Shown: positions 1 to 11,417 of the stretch, piece by piece
Position numbering within the stretch: position 1 is the first letter of the stretch
Layout: the number at the start of each line of letters is the position of its first letter
Assembly (NCBI RefSeq): GCF_000026945.1
Contig: NC_012867.1
Coordinates: 1,054,001-1,118,000, forward strand
From: Candida dubliniensis CD36
Lineage: Eukaryota; Ascomycota; Pichiomycetes; Serinales; Debaryomycetaceae
Reading direction: 5' to 3'
DNA length: 64,000 bases
Made by a program: the position numbers and the translations under genes
The notes under the pieces: generated by a model
Told to the model about the DNA's origin: nothing
Databases searched by the model: none
The model's input: the letters and a program-made list of their open reading frames with translations, nothing else

Positions 1-807
1 CGTCGTTGTCGTCGTTGTCGTCGTTGTCGTCGTCTTGTATAACTAGATGGGACCCTTTTTTTTCCCCCAGGTACAAAGAATAGTGGGTTATTAGTCACGA
101 GAGATCTGAAGTTATAAACTTTGTTAATCCACAACACAAGGCAATTGCGTTATGGATTGTACATTAATCATCATTATCGACAACTCCTATGGGAATTGAG
201 AATGAGGTTTATTTAAAATGAAAGCGTAAAACCATTTTTTTTTTTTTGAATTTTATTAAAATATTCTTAAACTCTATTGGTGGATACATTTGTGTCATAA
301 CCCGTTATATAAGACGAGTCTTATTATTATTTGATACCTATTGAACAAGTCAAACAATTCTTTGAGGAGGATAATAAATATAGATATGATAATGATAGTT
401 TATCAAAGTTTGTAATACGATAGAATGTTTGTTTCATTTCTTCTCTTCTTTTCTCTTCTCTTCTCTTCTCTCCCATACATATAACTTATTAACCAAAATT
501 ATTTTCTTTGTTGAAGAAAAGGTATGAGGAGGAGGACGAGGAGGATGAGGATGCTTAGTCAAGATATGAAAGAGTTAGAGCCACCACCACCATCGACAGG
601 GGGGCCAAATCAAATAATGTTTATCGAGGTACGTATTGAAAACCACAATTAGTTGACAAAGTTTTGAATATTTAACTTCGCGATTTTCTAATTGATTGAC
701 AAACAACAACAACAACAAACACAACACACACACACACACATTAAAATTTATTAACCCTTTTCTTCTTCTTCTTCTTCTTTTAATTATACAAATCACTTAT
801 ATTTATA
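1..807. other. Intergenic region upstream of CDC43
   Basis: No convincing gene is visible. The first 36 bases are about four copies of a 9-base CGTCGTTGT unit; read on the minus strand this gives Asp/Asn-type codons, so it could be the end of a gene lying off the left edge, but nothing confirms that. A TTCTC repeat lies near 440-472 and a CA repeat near 724-740. Short open frames on the minus strand around 575-796 are low complexity and start with non-ATG codons. Confidence 0.6.
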
Positions 808-1332
808 ATGAATCAATTATTAATTACTAAACATGAGAAATTTTTCAATAGATGTTTAATTGGTCTCCCATCATCAGCTCAATCTGAAGATTCAAATAAA
901 TTAGCCATAATATATTTTTGTTTACATGGACTTCAATTACTTCAAAAATTTCAATTTCATGAACAAGAATTAATTTATTATCGTAATTTTATTTATAAAC
1001 AATTTATGATTGAAAATAATGAAATTATTTCATTTAGATCAACTCATTATTTTTCAAATATTAATAAAAAATTTAAATTTGATTGTCCAAATTTATCATC
1101 AACATTATTTGCTTTATATAATTTATTAATTTTAAAATCACCTTATCATAATTATATAAATCGAAATAAAATTATGAAATTTTTATGTAAATGTCAAATC
1201 AATAATGGAATTAATAAAGGTGGATTTGTACCGACTCTTTATTATGAAAATGGGATTTATAAACAATTTGGAGAACCAGATCTTAGAGTTTGTTATATGG
1301 CATTATTGATTCGTCATTTAATGAAATATGAC

Positions 1333-1377
<45 letters not shown>

Positions 1378-2076
1378 AACGAGGATAAAGATAAAGATAA
1401 TGATAAAGATAATGATAAAGATAATGATAATGATAAAGATAATGATAATGATAAAGATAATGATAAAGATAATGATATAGATGTGATATCTTTACAAAAA
1501 TTTATTCTTGATAGAATAAACATCAATGGGGGATTTAGTTCTACTATTATGGATGAATCACATTTAGGATTCACATTTTGTGCTGTAGCATCATTAAAAT
1601 TACTTAATTATCCTTTAGAAAATTTACAATCAACAAAAGAATGGTTAATTCATAGACAAGTTGATTATCCTAAGAATCTATATAATAATGACAATGACAA
1701 TGACAATAACAATGATTATGATTATGAATATTATCGTAATATTGATATTGGTGGATTTAATGGTAGAGAAAATAAATTAAGTGATACATGTTATTCTTGG
1801 TGGTGTACTGGAAGTTTATATAATATTAATTGTAATTTTATTAAATTAGTGGATTTAAATAAAGCAAAAAATTATTTATTAAATCAAACTCAAAATCAAT
1901 TATTTGGAGGATTTTCAAAAGATCCTCAATCAATTCCTGATCCTATGCATAGTTATTTAGCTTTAGCAAGTTTATCATTATGGGATCATGAAAAATTTGC
2001 TTTACAAGAAATTAATCCAATTTTAACAATTACTAAAGAACTGTATCAATTTTTCAAAGATGAAATAAAGTACTAA
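808..2076 (+). CDS. CDC43: Geranylgeranyltransferase type I beta subunit (Cdc43)
   Basis: Beta subunit of protein geranylgeranyltransferase I, which with the alpha subunit Ram2 attaches geranylgeranyl to CaaX proteins such as Rho1 and Cdc42. The 422-residue product shows the prenyltransferase GGF repeats (GGFVPTL, GGFSSTI, GGFNGRE, GGFSKDP). The zinc ligands of the family are visible as D326 and C328 in SDTCYSWW and H381 in PMHSYLALA. The N-terminus (KHEKFF..LPSS) resembles yeast Cdc43. Between the first two GGF repeats lies a species-type insertion of Asn codons (about 1331-1374) followed by an Asp/Lys/Asn repeat (1381-1475). Codon 412 (2041-2043) is CTG and would be Ser in the CUG clade. 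The ATG at 808 is the first in frame and matches the family start. Confidence 0.93.
1331..1475 (+). repeat. In-frame AAT and GATAAAGATAAT-type coding repeats in CDC43
   Basis: A trinucleotide run of AAT codons is followed by imperfect 6- to 12-base units of GAT/AAA/AAT. It encodes poly-Asn and then a charged Asp/Lys/Asn tract inside the prenyltransferase domain. The run stays in frame, which suggests a tolerated surface loop. Confidence 0.85.
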
Positions 2077-2367
2077 ACAGGAAGATTATATATATATATA
2101 TATATGTATGTATGGTTTATATTATTGGCAATTGTTGATGTCTGTCGGAGTTTCCCCCACGCCCACCGCCCCCTTCTAGGCTAAAGAATTAAATCCGTCC
2201 CCATTTTCCGACACACTCACACGCTCTTTCATTTTATTTTTTTTCTTTTCGTTCGTTCATTCATTCATTCAGTGATACCAAACTAAATTTTTCACATTAA
2301 CTCATCAAACAATTTATATATATACACACACATATATATATATATATATAACTCAAACACTTTTTTG

Positions 2368-2398
<31 letters not shown>

Positions 2399-2431
2399 GC
2401 GGGTATAATAACTTGCTTTTTCTTATAATCA
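2077..2431. other. CDC43-HEM25 intergenic region
   Basis: Contains three (TA)n tracts near 2084-2105, 2330-2350 and 2370-2394, and a short CATT repeat near 2254-2272. The TA tracts may serve as TATA-like or nucleosome-poor promoter DNA for the downstream carrier gene. No ORF or RNA gene was seen. Confidence 0.6.
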
Positions 2432-3463
2432 ATGTCACTGTCATCTTCCAAAACAAATCAAAATGGTAAATCTCCCGATGCCACTGTTCATCTTATAGCT
2501 GGAGCAATAGCAGGATTAATATCAGCAATTACATTACAACCATTTGATTTATTAAAAACAAGATTACAACAACAACAATTGACTACTAAACATGAAGTTA
2601 GAACTACTCTTACTAAAGAATTGAAAAAACTTACTCGAATAAAAGATTTATGGCGAGGGACTTTACCTTCAACTTTAAGAACTTCAATTGGAGCAGGATT
2701 ATATTTCACTACATTATCAAAAATGAGATCAAGTTGGGGTGATTATAAACAATTTAAAGATTCATCAATAAATTTAAAATCTAATTCATCAATTTTACCT
2801 AAACTTACTCCTTTAGAAAATTTAACTATTGGATTTATAGCTCGAGGGATTGTTGGATATATAACTATGCCAATAACTATTATTAAAACTAGATTTGAAT
2901 CTAATTTATATAATTATAATTCCATGTATGAAGGTATTCTGGGGATTTATTTGGATGATAAACAACAACAACAACATCATCAACAACATCAACAACAGAC
3001 ACGGTCTAAAAGTAAAGGGTCTTGGAAGAATTTTTTTAAAGGTTCAGTGGCTACATTAGCTCGTGATTGTCCTTATGCCGGATTATATGTATTAACATAT
3101 GAATCTTTTAAAAATGATTTAATCCCAATGATAATTCCATATTCATATAATTTGGGTGATAACAAATCAAGTATTATAAATTCAACTGCAGCAGTATTAG
3201 CAGCAAGTACTTGTACAACAATAACAGCACCATTTGATGCAATAAAGACTCGATTACAATTGACAAATGAAGGATCTATGACAACTGTATTAAAAACAAT
3301 GTTACAAGAAGATGGAGGAATTAAGAATTTATTTAGAGGATTACTGTTACGATTAGGAAGGAAAGGTATTAGTGCAGGTATAAGTTGGTGTATATATGAA
3401 GAATTGATTAAAAGTAATTATTTCCAATCTAAATTTATTAAAAAAGATGTTCCATTAAAGTGA
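2432..3463 (+). CDS. HEM25: Mitochondrial carrier, Hem25/SLC25A38 type (glycine import)
   Basis: Mitochondrial inner-membrane carrier of 343 residues. Three repeats of the family signature are visible: [24 protein letters not shown] and [12 protein letters not shown]. The variant second signature PITIIK, together with [10 protein letters not shown] and the tail [12 protein letters not shown], is characteristic of the SLC25A38/Hem25 subfamily, which imports glycine for 5-aminolevulinate synthesis and haem formation. A Gln/His-rich insert sits in the matrix loop of repeat 2 (about 2958-2999). At least two CTG codons occur, in GILGIY and GLLLRL; these Leu positions would be Ser in the CUG clade. 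The assignment to Hem25 rather than another carrier rests on these motifs and on family knowledge. Confidence 0.85.
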   Translation: MSLSSSKTNQNGKSPDATVHLIAGAIAGLISAITLQPFDLLKTRLQQQQLTTKHEVRTTLTKELKKLTRIKDLWRGTLPSTLRTSIGAGLYFTTLSKMRSSWGDYKQFKDSSINLKSNSSILPKLTPLENLTIGFIARGIVGYITMPITIIKTRFESNLYNYNSMYEGILGIYLDDKQQQQHHQQHQQQTRSKSKGSWKNFFKGSVATLARDCPYAGLYVLTYESFKNDLIPMIIPYSYNLGDNKSSIINSTAAVLAASTCTTITAPFDAIKTRLQLTNEGSMTTVLKTMLQEDGGIKNLFRGLLLRLGRKGISAGISWCIYEELIKSNYFQSKFIKKDVPLK

Positions 3464-3878
3464 TAGATAGAGGGGAGAAGGGGAGGGGGGGAGGGGGATG
3501 TTGTTGTTGTTATAATGAACTTGTATATAAATGTTAATATGATTTAAATGCAAACAAAAATAAACAATCAATTGTATTTATATATATATATATATATATA
3601 CTTTAAATGGTGATGGTGTTATATAGGTTGATAGAAATTGAACTTTCACTTCCGCTGGATAAAAAAACAAAAAAAAAATTTATTTGGTTCTTCCACACCT
3701 CCCTCCCCTCCCCCACTTTATTCTTTTCTTTTCTTTTCTTTTCTTTCACACCAATTGAAAGGAATTGGACAAAGAGAGAATAACGAGGAATTATTTCAAT
3801 CTATTTGGATTTTTAAACCAAACCAAACCAAACCAAACCCAACCCAATATTCTTTTCTTTTATCTACACTTTTGAACT
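3464..3878. other. HEM25-PEX14 intergenic region
   Basis: G-rich tract at about 3470-3498, (TA)n at about 3578-3600, CTTTT repeats at about 3722-3746, and an ACCAA-type repeat at about 3818-3846 just upstream of the PEX14 ATG. An 82-codon open frame across it starts with a non-ATG codon, is low complexity and is not credited. Confidence 0.55.
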
Positions 3879-4104
3879 ATGAATGAAGAGTTGATTAATA
3901 GTGCTGTTTCATTCTTGAAAGATCCTCAAGTTGGTACTTCACCATTAACTAAGAAAGTAGAATTTTTGGAATCGAAAGGATTAAACCAAGAAGAGATTGA
4001 AGAAGCTTTAAAAAGAGCTAATGATAATTCTTCTTCTTCTTCGGTGACAAGTTCTAATCTGTCCAATACAACTTCAACTTCACCATCGTATCAACCAACT
4101 TCCC

Positions 4105-4154
<50 letters not shown>

Positions 4155-5246
4155 GTTTATCCACAACCTCCACTTGATTATTACAATGTTGCTCCACCAG
4201 TACCAGAAAGATCATGGAAGGATTATTTTATAATGGCCACTGCTACAGCTGGTGTTACTTATGGATTATATCAAGTAATCACTCGTTATTTAATTCCATC
4301 AATTATTCCACCTTCTCAATCTTCAATTGATCAAGATAAAGAAATTATTAATGAAGAATTTATTAAAATTGATAAAATTTTAGATCAATTAACTATTGAA
4401 CAAGAAGAAATTAAAATTTCTAATCAAAATAAATTAACAGAAATTGATACAGTTATTGAAAATATTAATGATTTTTTAAATAAATATAATAAAGATAAAT
4501 TAAAATTTGATGATGATTTAAGATTAATGAAATTAGAAATTGATAATTTAAATAATAATATTGAAAAAAATATGCAATTAACTAAAGAAAATATTAATGA
4601 TGAATTAAATGAAATAAATCAAGAATTACAATCTTTAAAAAATTTAATAAAAGCAAGAAATGGATCATCAATTAATCAAATTAATGGTGGTAATGAAACA
4701 AGAAAAATTGCTCCAGTATCTTCAATACCATCTGCTTCAGAAATTTTGAAAAATGCTAGAGCTAGAGCTAGAAATGTTGAAAATATTACTCCAGAACCTA
4801 AACAAGAGATAAAACAAGAGTCAGAGCCAGAACCAGAACCTAAACAAGAGTCAGAAACAAAACCAGTGAAAAAATCAGAACAATCAATATTATCAAAATC
4901 AGATGAACTTAAACGTAGTAAAGATGTGACTAAAAATGGAGTTGTTGCTTCTGGTATTCCTGCATGGCAATTACAACATAAAGAACAAGAAATTGAAGAA
5001 AAATCTAATCAAGAAGATTCTCAAAAACAATCCACTAACAATAATAATAATAATGGAATCCCGGCATGGCAACAAGCAGCATCATCAGTTGATACTCCTA
5101 AATCAGAAGAAGAAATTAAAGAAAAAATCAAGAATGTTGGAGTTCCAACTTGGCAATTGAATGCTTCTACTAATAATAGTACCACTAGAAATGATGATTC
5201 TGATTCTAATACTGTGACTCCACAACAATCTACATCTGCTGAATAA
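3879..5246 (+). CDS. PEX14: Peroxisomal docking protein Pex14
   Basis: Component of the peroxisomal matrix-protein docking complex with Pex13 (and Pex17 in yeasts), and receptor for cargo-loaded Pex5 and Pex7. The N-terminal domain (about residues 5-45, INSAVSFLKDP..FLESKGL) is the conserved Pex14 Pex5-binding fold. A Ser-rich stretch and a Gln run (about residues 76-92) follow. Then comes PPVPERSW, which matches the proline motif that binds the Pex13 SH3 domain in yeast, a hydrophobic segment (FIMATATAGVTYGLY), a long coiled coil (about 150-260) and an acidic low-complexity tail. The tail has three copies of G[IV]P[AT]WQ. Codon 61 (4059-4061) is CTG inside a Ser/Asn/Thr run, which fits Ser decoding. 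Confidence 0.92.
4105..4154 (+). repeat. CAA repeat (poly-Gln) in PEX14
   Basis: About seventeen CAA codons in a row, encoding a Gln run between the N-terminal domain and the SH3-binding motif. Perfect trinucleotide repeats like this are usually length-polymorphic. Confidence 0.9.
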
Positions 5247-5328
5247 ATGAACAAAGTTGTTTGGTATTTTGTTTGAATGTTGACGAAAGTTTGTGTTTAA
5301 ATCACGTATTTACATATGTATGTATGTA

Positions 5329-5372
<44 letters not shown>

Positions 5373-6485
5373 AAATATATATGGGCAGTTCATGTTTGAT
5401 ATGTCATTTAATCTATTGGTTAAAGATTTAGAGTGAATGAATCGGCTATCTATCTTATTAGTCATGTGGCGCGTGTGCGATTGCGTGTGCGTGTGCGTGT
5501 GCGTGTGCGTGTACGTGTACTCTGAACTAAAAAAAAAAAGTTTTTTCCTTTTTTTTTTTTCTCCTGGTCACACGCTTTTACCTCACCTCGTCCTCCTCCC
5601 CAATAATATTGAAAGAAGAAGAAGAAGAAATTGGACACACACACACACACACCAGACAACACAACAATCAAAAATTTTTACAACCAGCTTCTCTCTTTTT
5701 TTTTTTTCTTTCTCTTAATATTAAAAGAGGTTTTAATTATCACCACATTCAATAACACATCAACCTTTCCCCCCACCACCTCCTCCTCTGTTCCTTCCTT
5801 CCTTCCCTTTCCTCAGCCACATCTTCATATATTAGTTGGTGCATTACAAATAGAATAGGTTTTAACTAAGATATATTAGCAATTATTGGTGTTTATTATT
5901 TAAGGTTTTTATTTTTGTATCTATCTATCTATCTATCATCTTCTTCTTCCCCCTTACCCCTTACCACCCATCTTTCCATTTGGATTATTTGAATAGTAAT
6001 ATCATTAATTCATTCGTTTTATTAGATACTTTTTTTATAAGTAACTGAGTGATACATATATTACTATTACTATTACTATTATCATATAAGAAGTTATTTA
6101 TTTTTCCTCACTACTTTTTAGTTCACCAGTTGTTTTTTTTTTTCTTTTTTGCATTTTTTTTTTGGTTTTGATTTTGATTTATTCATTATAAGTGGATCAT
6201 TTGTTTTTTTTGGTTGTTTAATTTCCCATAAAATTTTTGTATATTACTACTGGTCAAGGATAATTTGATTTAATTTGATTTAATTTAATTTAATTTAATT
6301 TACTTTTTCAACTTACTGTTTTATTTATAAGAAATATTAAAGGACTAATTTATTTGATTATTTCCTTTTCACCGAAAGTCAAGAATTCATAAATTATTTT
6401 TTATTTGTACATGTATATTGTGATTTGAAATTACTTTGAATTCAAAAAAAAGAAAAAGAAAAAGAAAAGAAAAGAAGAAACTACT
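5247..6485. other. 1.2-kb intergenic region upstream of the Q-rich gene
   Basis: Gene-free and rich in simple repeats: GT and TA tracts (about 5318-5372), a GCGTGT repeat (about 5468-5520), CA (about 5635-5652), TATC (about 5922-5937), and a TTTAATTTGA-type array (about 6258-6302). Open frames inside it are low complexity. Its length is unusual next to the 0.3-0.4-kb gaps to its left and suggests a large promoter or long leader for the gene at 6486. Confidence 0.6.
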
Positions 6486-7586
6486 ATGTCAGCTCAAACA
6501 ACATATCCAAAGAGAAGTTTGGAAGTAGTTCCATTTAGTTATCAACTTGAATTTATTGATAAAGTTGTTTCAAACCCAATAAAATCTCAGCATCAATCTT
6601 TCAACAGATATCATAACAATAACAACCATCATCACCAGCATCCTCATCCACATCTGCATCTGCATCAGAATCAGAATCATAATCAGCATCAACAGTATCA
6701 ACAATACTTGCAACAGCAACAACAAAACAAATATACTTTAGCAGCTGTGGCAGCTGCTGCTGCATTGCAACAGCAACAACAACAAACATTCTTGTTACAA
6801 CAACAAGCTCAACAAGCCGCATTGGCTCAAAAGAAACAACAGCAGCAACAGCAGCAACAACAACAACAACAACAACAGCAACAACAACAGCAAACACAGA
6901 ATCAACATCAACATTCGCAACTGTTTGTTAATTATACTTCTCAATCTCCTCAAGTTTTTGCTCTGCCTACACCTCCGCAAGTTTTTGGTGATGTTCCAAC
7001 AGATAAATCCATGGCCAATTCTTCAATGTTTAGCACTCTGAGCCAACCATTAAATGGTGGTAATATTGATTTGAAAACAAGCTTTATGATGTTTAATAAT
7101 AGTACCAATTCGATTCCTTCACCAACCAACAGTCATTATGGTGGTGGTGGTGGTAGTGGTAGTGGTAAACAAACTTCAACTTCATCTCAATCTTCTGCAG
7201 CCACTGGTTTCACTACAAAATTATTTGATAATTCCGTGGGTTCAAATAGTAATTCACCTATTTTATTACCACCAAATGCCAATAGAAATCCATCACCTCC
7301 AAATTTGTTTTTATCTACCAATAATAATAAAATTAACAATAATGGATCACCATTGATGGGTGCTTCTATGACTCCAACAAGTACAAGTTTTTTAAATAAT
7401 TCACCATCTTTGGTAACAACTGGTCCTATTTCTTCAAATACATGGAATATTGGTGTATCGACACCTACTAGTGGTTCAATTTGGGGGAATAAATCTTCTG
7501 GAACTTCAACAACTTTGACTGCTACACCAATTGCAAAAACTAGTAGTAATATCATGTCTAGTTTTAATGGTTCAAACTTGTGGTAG
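6486..7586 (+). CDS. Gln/Asn/Ser-rich protein of unknown function
   Basis: Not recognised. The 366-residue product begins with a short, non-repetitive and probably conserved segment (KRSLEVVPFSYQLEFIDKVV), then His/Gln/Asn-rich blocks (residues about 38-75), a poly-Ala patch, and long Gln runs (about 95-140). The rest is a Ser/Thr/Asn/Pro-rich tail with scattered Trp near the end (NTWNIG, SIWGNK, terminal NLW). CTG codons in ALPTPP and TLSQP would be Ser in the CUG clade. It has no membrane segment or signal peptide. The composition, with long flanking noncoding DNA on both sides, resembles Candida transcriptional or RNA-binding regulators, but that is inference only. Confidence 0.75.
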   Translation: MSAQTTYPKRSLEVVPFSYQLEFIDKVVSNPIKSQHQSFNRYHNNNNHHHQHPHPHLHLHQNQNHNQHQQYQQYLQQQQQNKYTLAAVAAAAALQQQQQQTFLLQQQAQQAALAQKKQQQQQQQQQQQQQQQQQQQTQNQHQHSQLFVNYTSQSPQVFALPTPPQVFGDVPTDKSMANSSMFSTLSQPLNGGNIDLKTSFMMFNNSTNSIPSPTNSHYGGGGGSGSGKQTSTSSQSSAATGFTTKLFDNSVGSNSNSPILLPPNANRNPSPPNLFLSTNNNKINNNGSPLMGASMTPTSTSFLNNSPSLVTTGPISSNTWNIGVSTPTSGSIWGNKSSGTSTTLTATPIAKTSSNIMSSFNGSNLW

Positions 7587-8380
7587 ATTTATCGAACTTG
7601 GTATATTCCTTTGATTTTAGCATCCTTATACTTTCATTTTTTTGTTTTGTTTTATATTACTGTCACAGTTGTTTTGATTTTATCAATTTGATATTAGGTT
7701 GTTATTGATCATTTTATCTTTTTTTTTGTTTTTTTTTTTGTTTTTTAATTTATTTATCTCCTATCGAGTTTGCTTTTAAGGGATTATCAATAATAACAAG
7801 GTGTTTTTATTTGTTTAATTTTTAATTTTTTCATCATTCTTTGTTTTTGTTTTTGTTTCTTTTTTTTTATATTTCATTTGTGCAAATATTATTCATGGTT
7901 TATGACTTTATGTCTCCTTTCATCATTCATTTATTGCTGTTATATATATATATATATAGTTTCTGCTTGTTTTTTTTTTTTATTATTATCATTTTGATGT
8001 TCCTATACTTGAATTGTTCTGTTCATGTGGTTTTTTTAAAATTGGAGATATATAATTATAATTGGCAGGGCAAAAATTTTAGTTTATCTTGTTGTTAGTC
8101 TTTTTTTTTTTTTTTTTTAATTATTATTGGTGGGATTATGTGTTTATATAATCGAATTAGAGATATATTCTTTGATAAGAGTTATTGATATATTTATATA
8201 TATGTATGTACATGTATGTATGTATTTGTCATTTCAAATTAAAAAAAATTTCATTTGTTGTATCAGTTGTATAATTGTAAATGTCAGTTTTTGAAAGAGG
8301 AGAGGACTTGAAAAAAAAAAATAAAAAAACCAACACATTCTTCTTCTTTAATTCAAGCTAATACAATTTTTTTTTTAGTA
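7587..8380. other. Intergenic region between the Q-rich gene and MED5-like gene
   Basis: T-rich DNA with poly-T tracts (about 7720-7745, 8100-8120), a TA tract (about 7942-7960) and TATG repeats (about 8200-8224). An 85-codon T-rich open frame starting at a TTG at 7841 is not credited. A polypyrimidine tract ending in AG lies just before the 8381 ATG, but I found no matching donor. Confidence 0.5.
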
Positions 8381-9932
8381 ATGTCAATGGATACAATATC
8401 TCTATCAAAATTAATTAAGAAATCAATTAATCAAAAATTACCTCCTAAATCATTTATAAGTTTATTTAATAAATTATCCAAAAAACAATCAATCAGTAAT
8501 GAGGAATTCATTAATGAATTATTAGTGGGTGATGATGATAATGATGATGATAATGATGATTATGATGAGAATTCTTTGAAAAAACATAAACGGATTGAAT
8601 ATAAACAAACTTTAATAATTGAATTATCATTTAGTAATGTTGAAAATAATCATTTATTTTGGACTAATCTTAATCAAATTCCTAATAAATTACAATCGAA
8701 ATATTTATTAAAAATTACAAAAATTTTATCTCATCAATCACAACATTATGATAAAGAAGTTTTGAAAAATTTTATTAAACATGAAATTATTGAATATATA
8801 ATGAAATATACTTCTATTACAATTAATGAAGAAATATCACAATATATATTGGAAAATATTGTATTATTATTATCAGTATTGATTGATAAATTTGAAAAAT
8901 ATTTACAACAAGATACAACTAATTCATTTCAAAATTTCATGGTTAAATTATTATCAATATTACCATCATTAACTAATGATGATGGTTATTTAACTAGTTA
9001 TTTATTAAATAAATCGAAAAATCTATTAACGAAAAATCAATATGATCAAGTTATTAATCTTAATAATATGGTACGAACTGGTGAACGTCAAGCATCAATT
9101 GTTTCCTTAAATAACAATGATAATAACAATGATATTAGTAATAACAGTTCTATGCAAGTGAATGTTGCTTCATTGAAAATGGTTAATCTGATAGATGATT
9201 ATTATATCAAAATGAGACGATTATGGATACGTAAAATTTTCCATCATTTTGATTATGATAATATTTTAACGGTATTTATAGGGAATTTCATAACTCCAAC
9301 AAATCAAAGAAATTCTTATTTAATAGCTAATGAATTTATTAAAACCATTTTTGGATGTTTAGATATGAAAGGTTATTGTTTATTTAATGTTAAGAATTAT
9401 ATTTTAACAAGAATACCAATTTTATTTAATAATTTTAGATTTACTGATGAAGATAATCTTGAAAAAGCTGTGAATGATGCATTGAAAACTATAGAAATTG
9501 ATAATGAATTTAAACAATTTTTCCTTAAAGGATTTACTACTAGTAGTACTAGTAGTACTACCACTATTAATGAAGAATCAGTTACAATAAATTTACGAGA
9601 GAAATTCCGTAATAAATTACTTGATATTAATAGTGAATTTATATCATTAGAAGAATCAGGATTAATAGAATTTATTAATTCATTACCATCATCAATAATG
9701 AATCGACTGGCTAAATTACAACAAGATTTCACAGATTTAATTTTAACAATTATTGATGAATTAAAATATAATAAAGATTATGAAAAATTGAATCGATTAA
9801 TTTTGGTGATTATGAATAATATTGAAATTATTAATATTATACTTTTCAATAGTAATTTATCTTTATTATATAAATTGATAGATATTATTGATTCATCAAA
9901 TTTCATTAGTGATTATAATGATTATGATGATG

Positions 9933-9981
<49 letters not shown>

Positions 9982-11365
9982 TGATGATGATGATGATATT
10001 GAAAATTTTCAAGATTATTATTCTTATTGTGGGAATTTAATAATTAGTGTGATTATGATTATGGAAATTTTCCAAATAAATTTATCAAATTTAGAATTAA
10101 AATCAAATGGATCATTTATAATTGATTATTTAAATAATTTTTATTATCGATTATGTGATAATTTAGTTAATAATGAACCAACTAATTGTGATAATGATGA
10201 TCGAATCATTATAGAAAATTATAATAATTTAATGAATGATTGGGTTAATGCATTATTTGATGATAGAAATGAAGGATTATCTGATGATTTAATTAAATCA
10301 TTAAATATTAAACAAATTTATAAAATTATCCCTATTATTTATCAACAAGGAATTATTGATACTAATAATAAAAAAATTAATTGGGAAATATTAAATAATG
10401 GATTAGAATATTTAAGTCAACCATTTCTTACTCCAATAATCCCCATGATTATAAAATCATTATTAAGAGATTTTAATATTGATAATGATCTTAAATTTAA
10501 AATTATTAAAGAATTAATTAAAGATAATAACAATAGTAGTAGTAGTACTACTACTACTACTACAACTACTACTACTACAAATATGATTATAAAAATGGTA
10601 ATAAATATTTGTGGTAATGAAATACTTCAATTTAATCCACCATCAGATATTATGGAAATAATAATGAAAAATACAGTTTATTTAGATAAATCTGATCCTA
10701 TTCCTAGAGATATTAATTTTAAAGAATTTTTTAAACGTCAAATACTTGGAGAAATTAAATTTCTGGGAAATTTTTTATTTTTTTATCAAAAATATATTTT
10801 AAATAATCGATCACAATTAATTTTTAATTTAATTGAAGAAATTTATAATTTTCAAAAATTTAATCATGAAGAATCAAAATTGTATATTAATTTAATGATT
10901 TTTATAATGTTATTAGATTCAATTGAAAATAAATCTGATAAAGATTATTGGAAAAAACAATTTCAAATGCCATATAAACCAAATTTACAAACTATACTGG
11001 ATACAAGATTTGAATTAAGTATGGATAATCATTATTCTTCAATTTTCAATGATGATTCAAGAACATCCTCTTCCTCATCATCAGAGGTTGATAATTTTTT
11101 AAAGAATGGAGATGGAGATGGTGATAGAGATGGTGGTGAAGATGAATTAATGAAAGATGTTGATGTTGTTGATAATAATACCAATGAGAGAATAAATACA
11201 AGTCAACAATTACAAAAATTAAATAGAAAAATCCATCGATATGAATGTTTCTTAAATGAATTTAGAAAAATTCGAAGTAATACTACTGAAACCAATTTAT
11301 TTGTTAAATCAATAAGATTATTAAATGATAAATTATTTGAAGAATTAACTAATTGGATTGTTTAA
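8381..11365 (+). CDS. MED5: Probable Mediator complex subunit 5 (Med5/Nut1)
   Basis: A 994-residue, largely helical protein. Its N-terminus (SLSKLIKKSINQKLPPKSF) and overall size fit the fungal Med5/Nut1 family, a tail-module subunit of Mediator that helps activators recruit RNA polymerase II. Low-complexity inserts interrupt it: an Asp/Asn block near residues 48-63, an Asn run followed by Asp (about 9937-9996), Thr (about 10550-10580), and a Ser then Gly/Asp stretch near the C-terminus (about 11065-11140). No enzymatic motif, signal peptide or membrane segment is visible. The assignment rests on N-terminal resemblance and length; a weakly conserved scaffold of another complex is the alternative. 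Confidence 0.62.
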
Positions 11366-11417
11366 AAAATCCCCCTCCCCCTCCCTCAACCCCCCCCTTA
11401 ATTTGGAATTATCAATT

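Noticed and set aside
5437..5718. ORFs on both strands around the GCGTGT and CA repeats
   Set aside because: They are translations of simple repeats and homopolymers (Val/Cys, Thr/His runs) with no conserved sequence.
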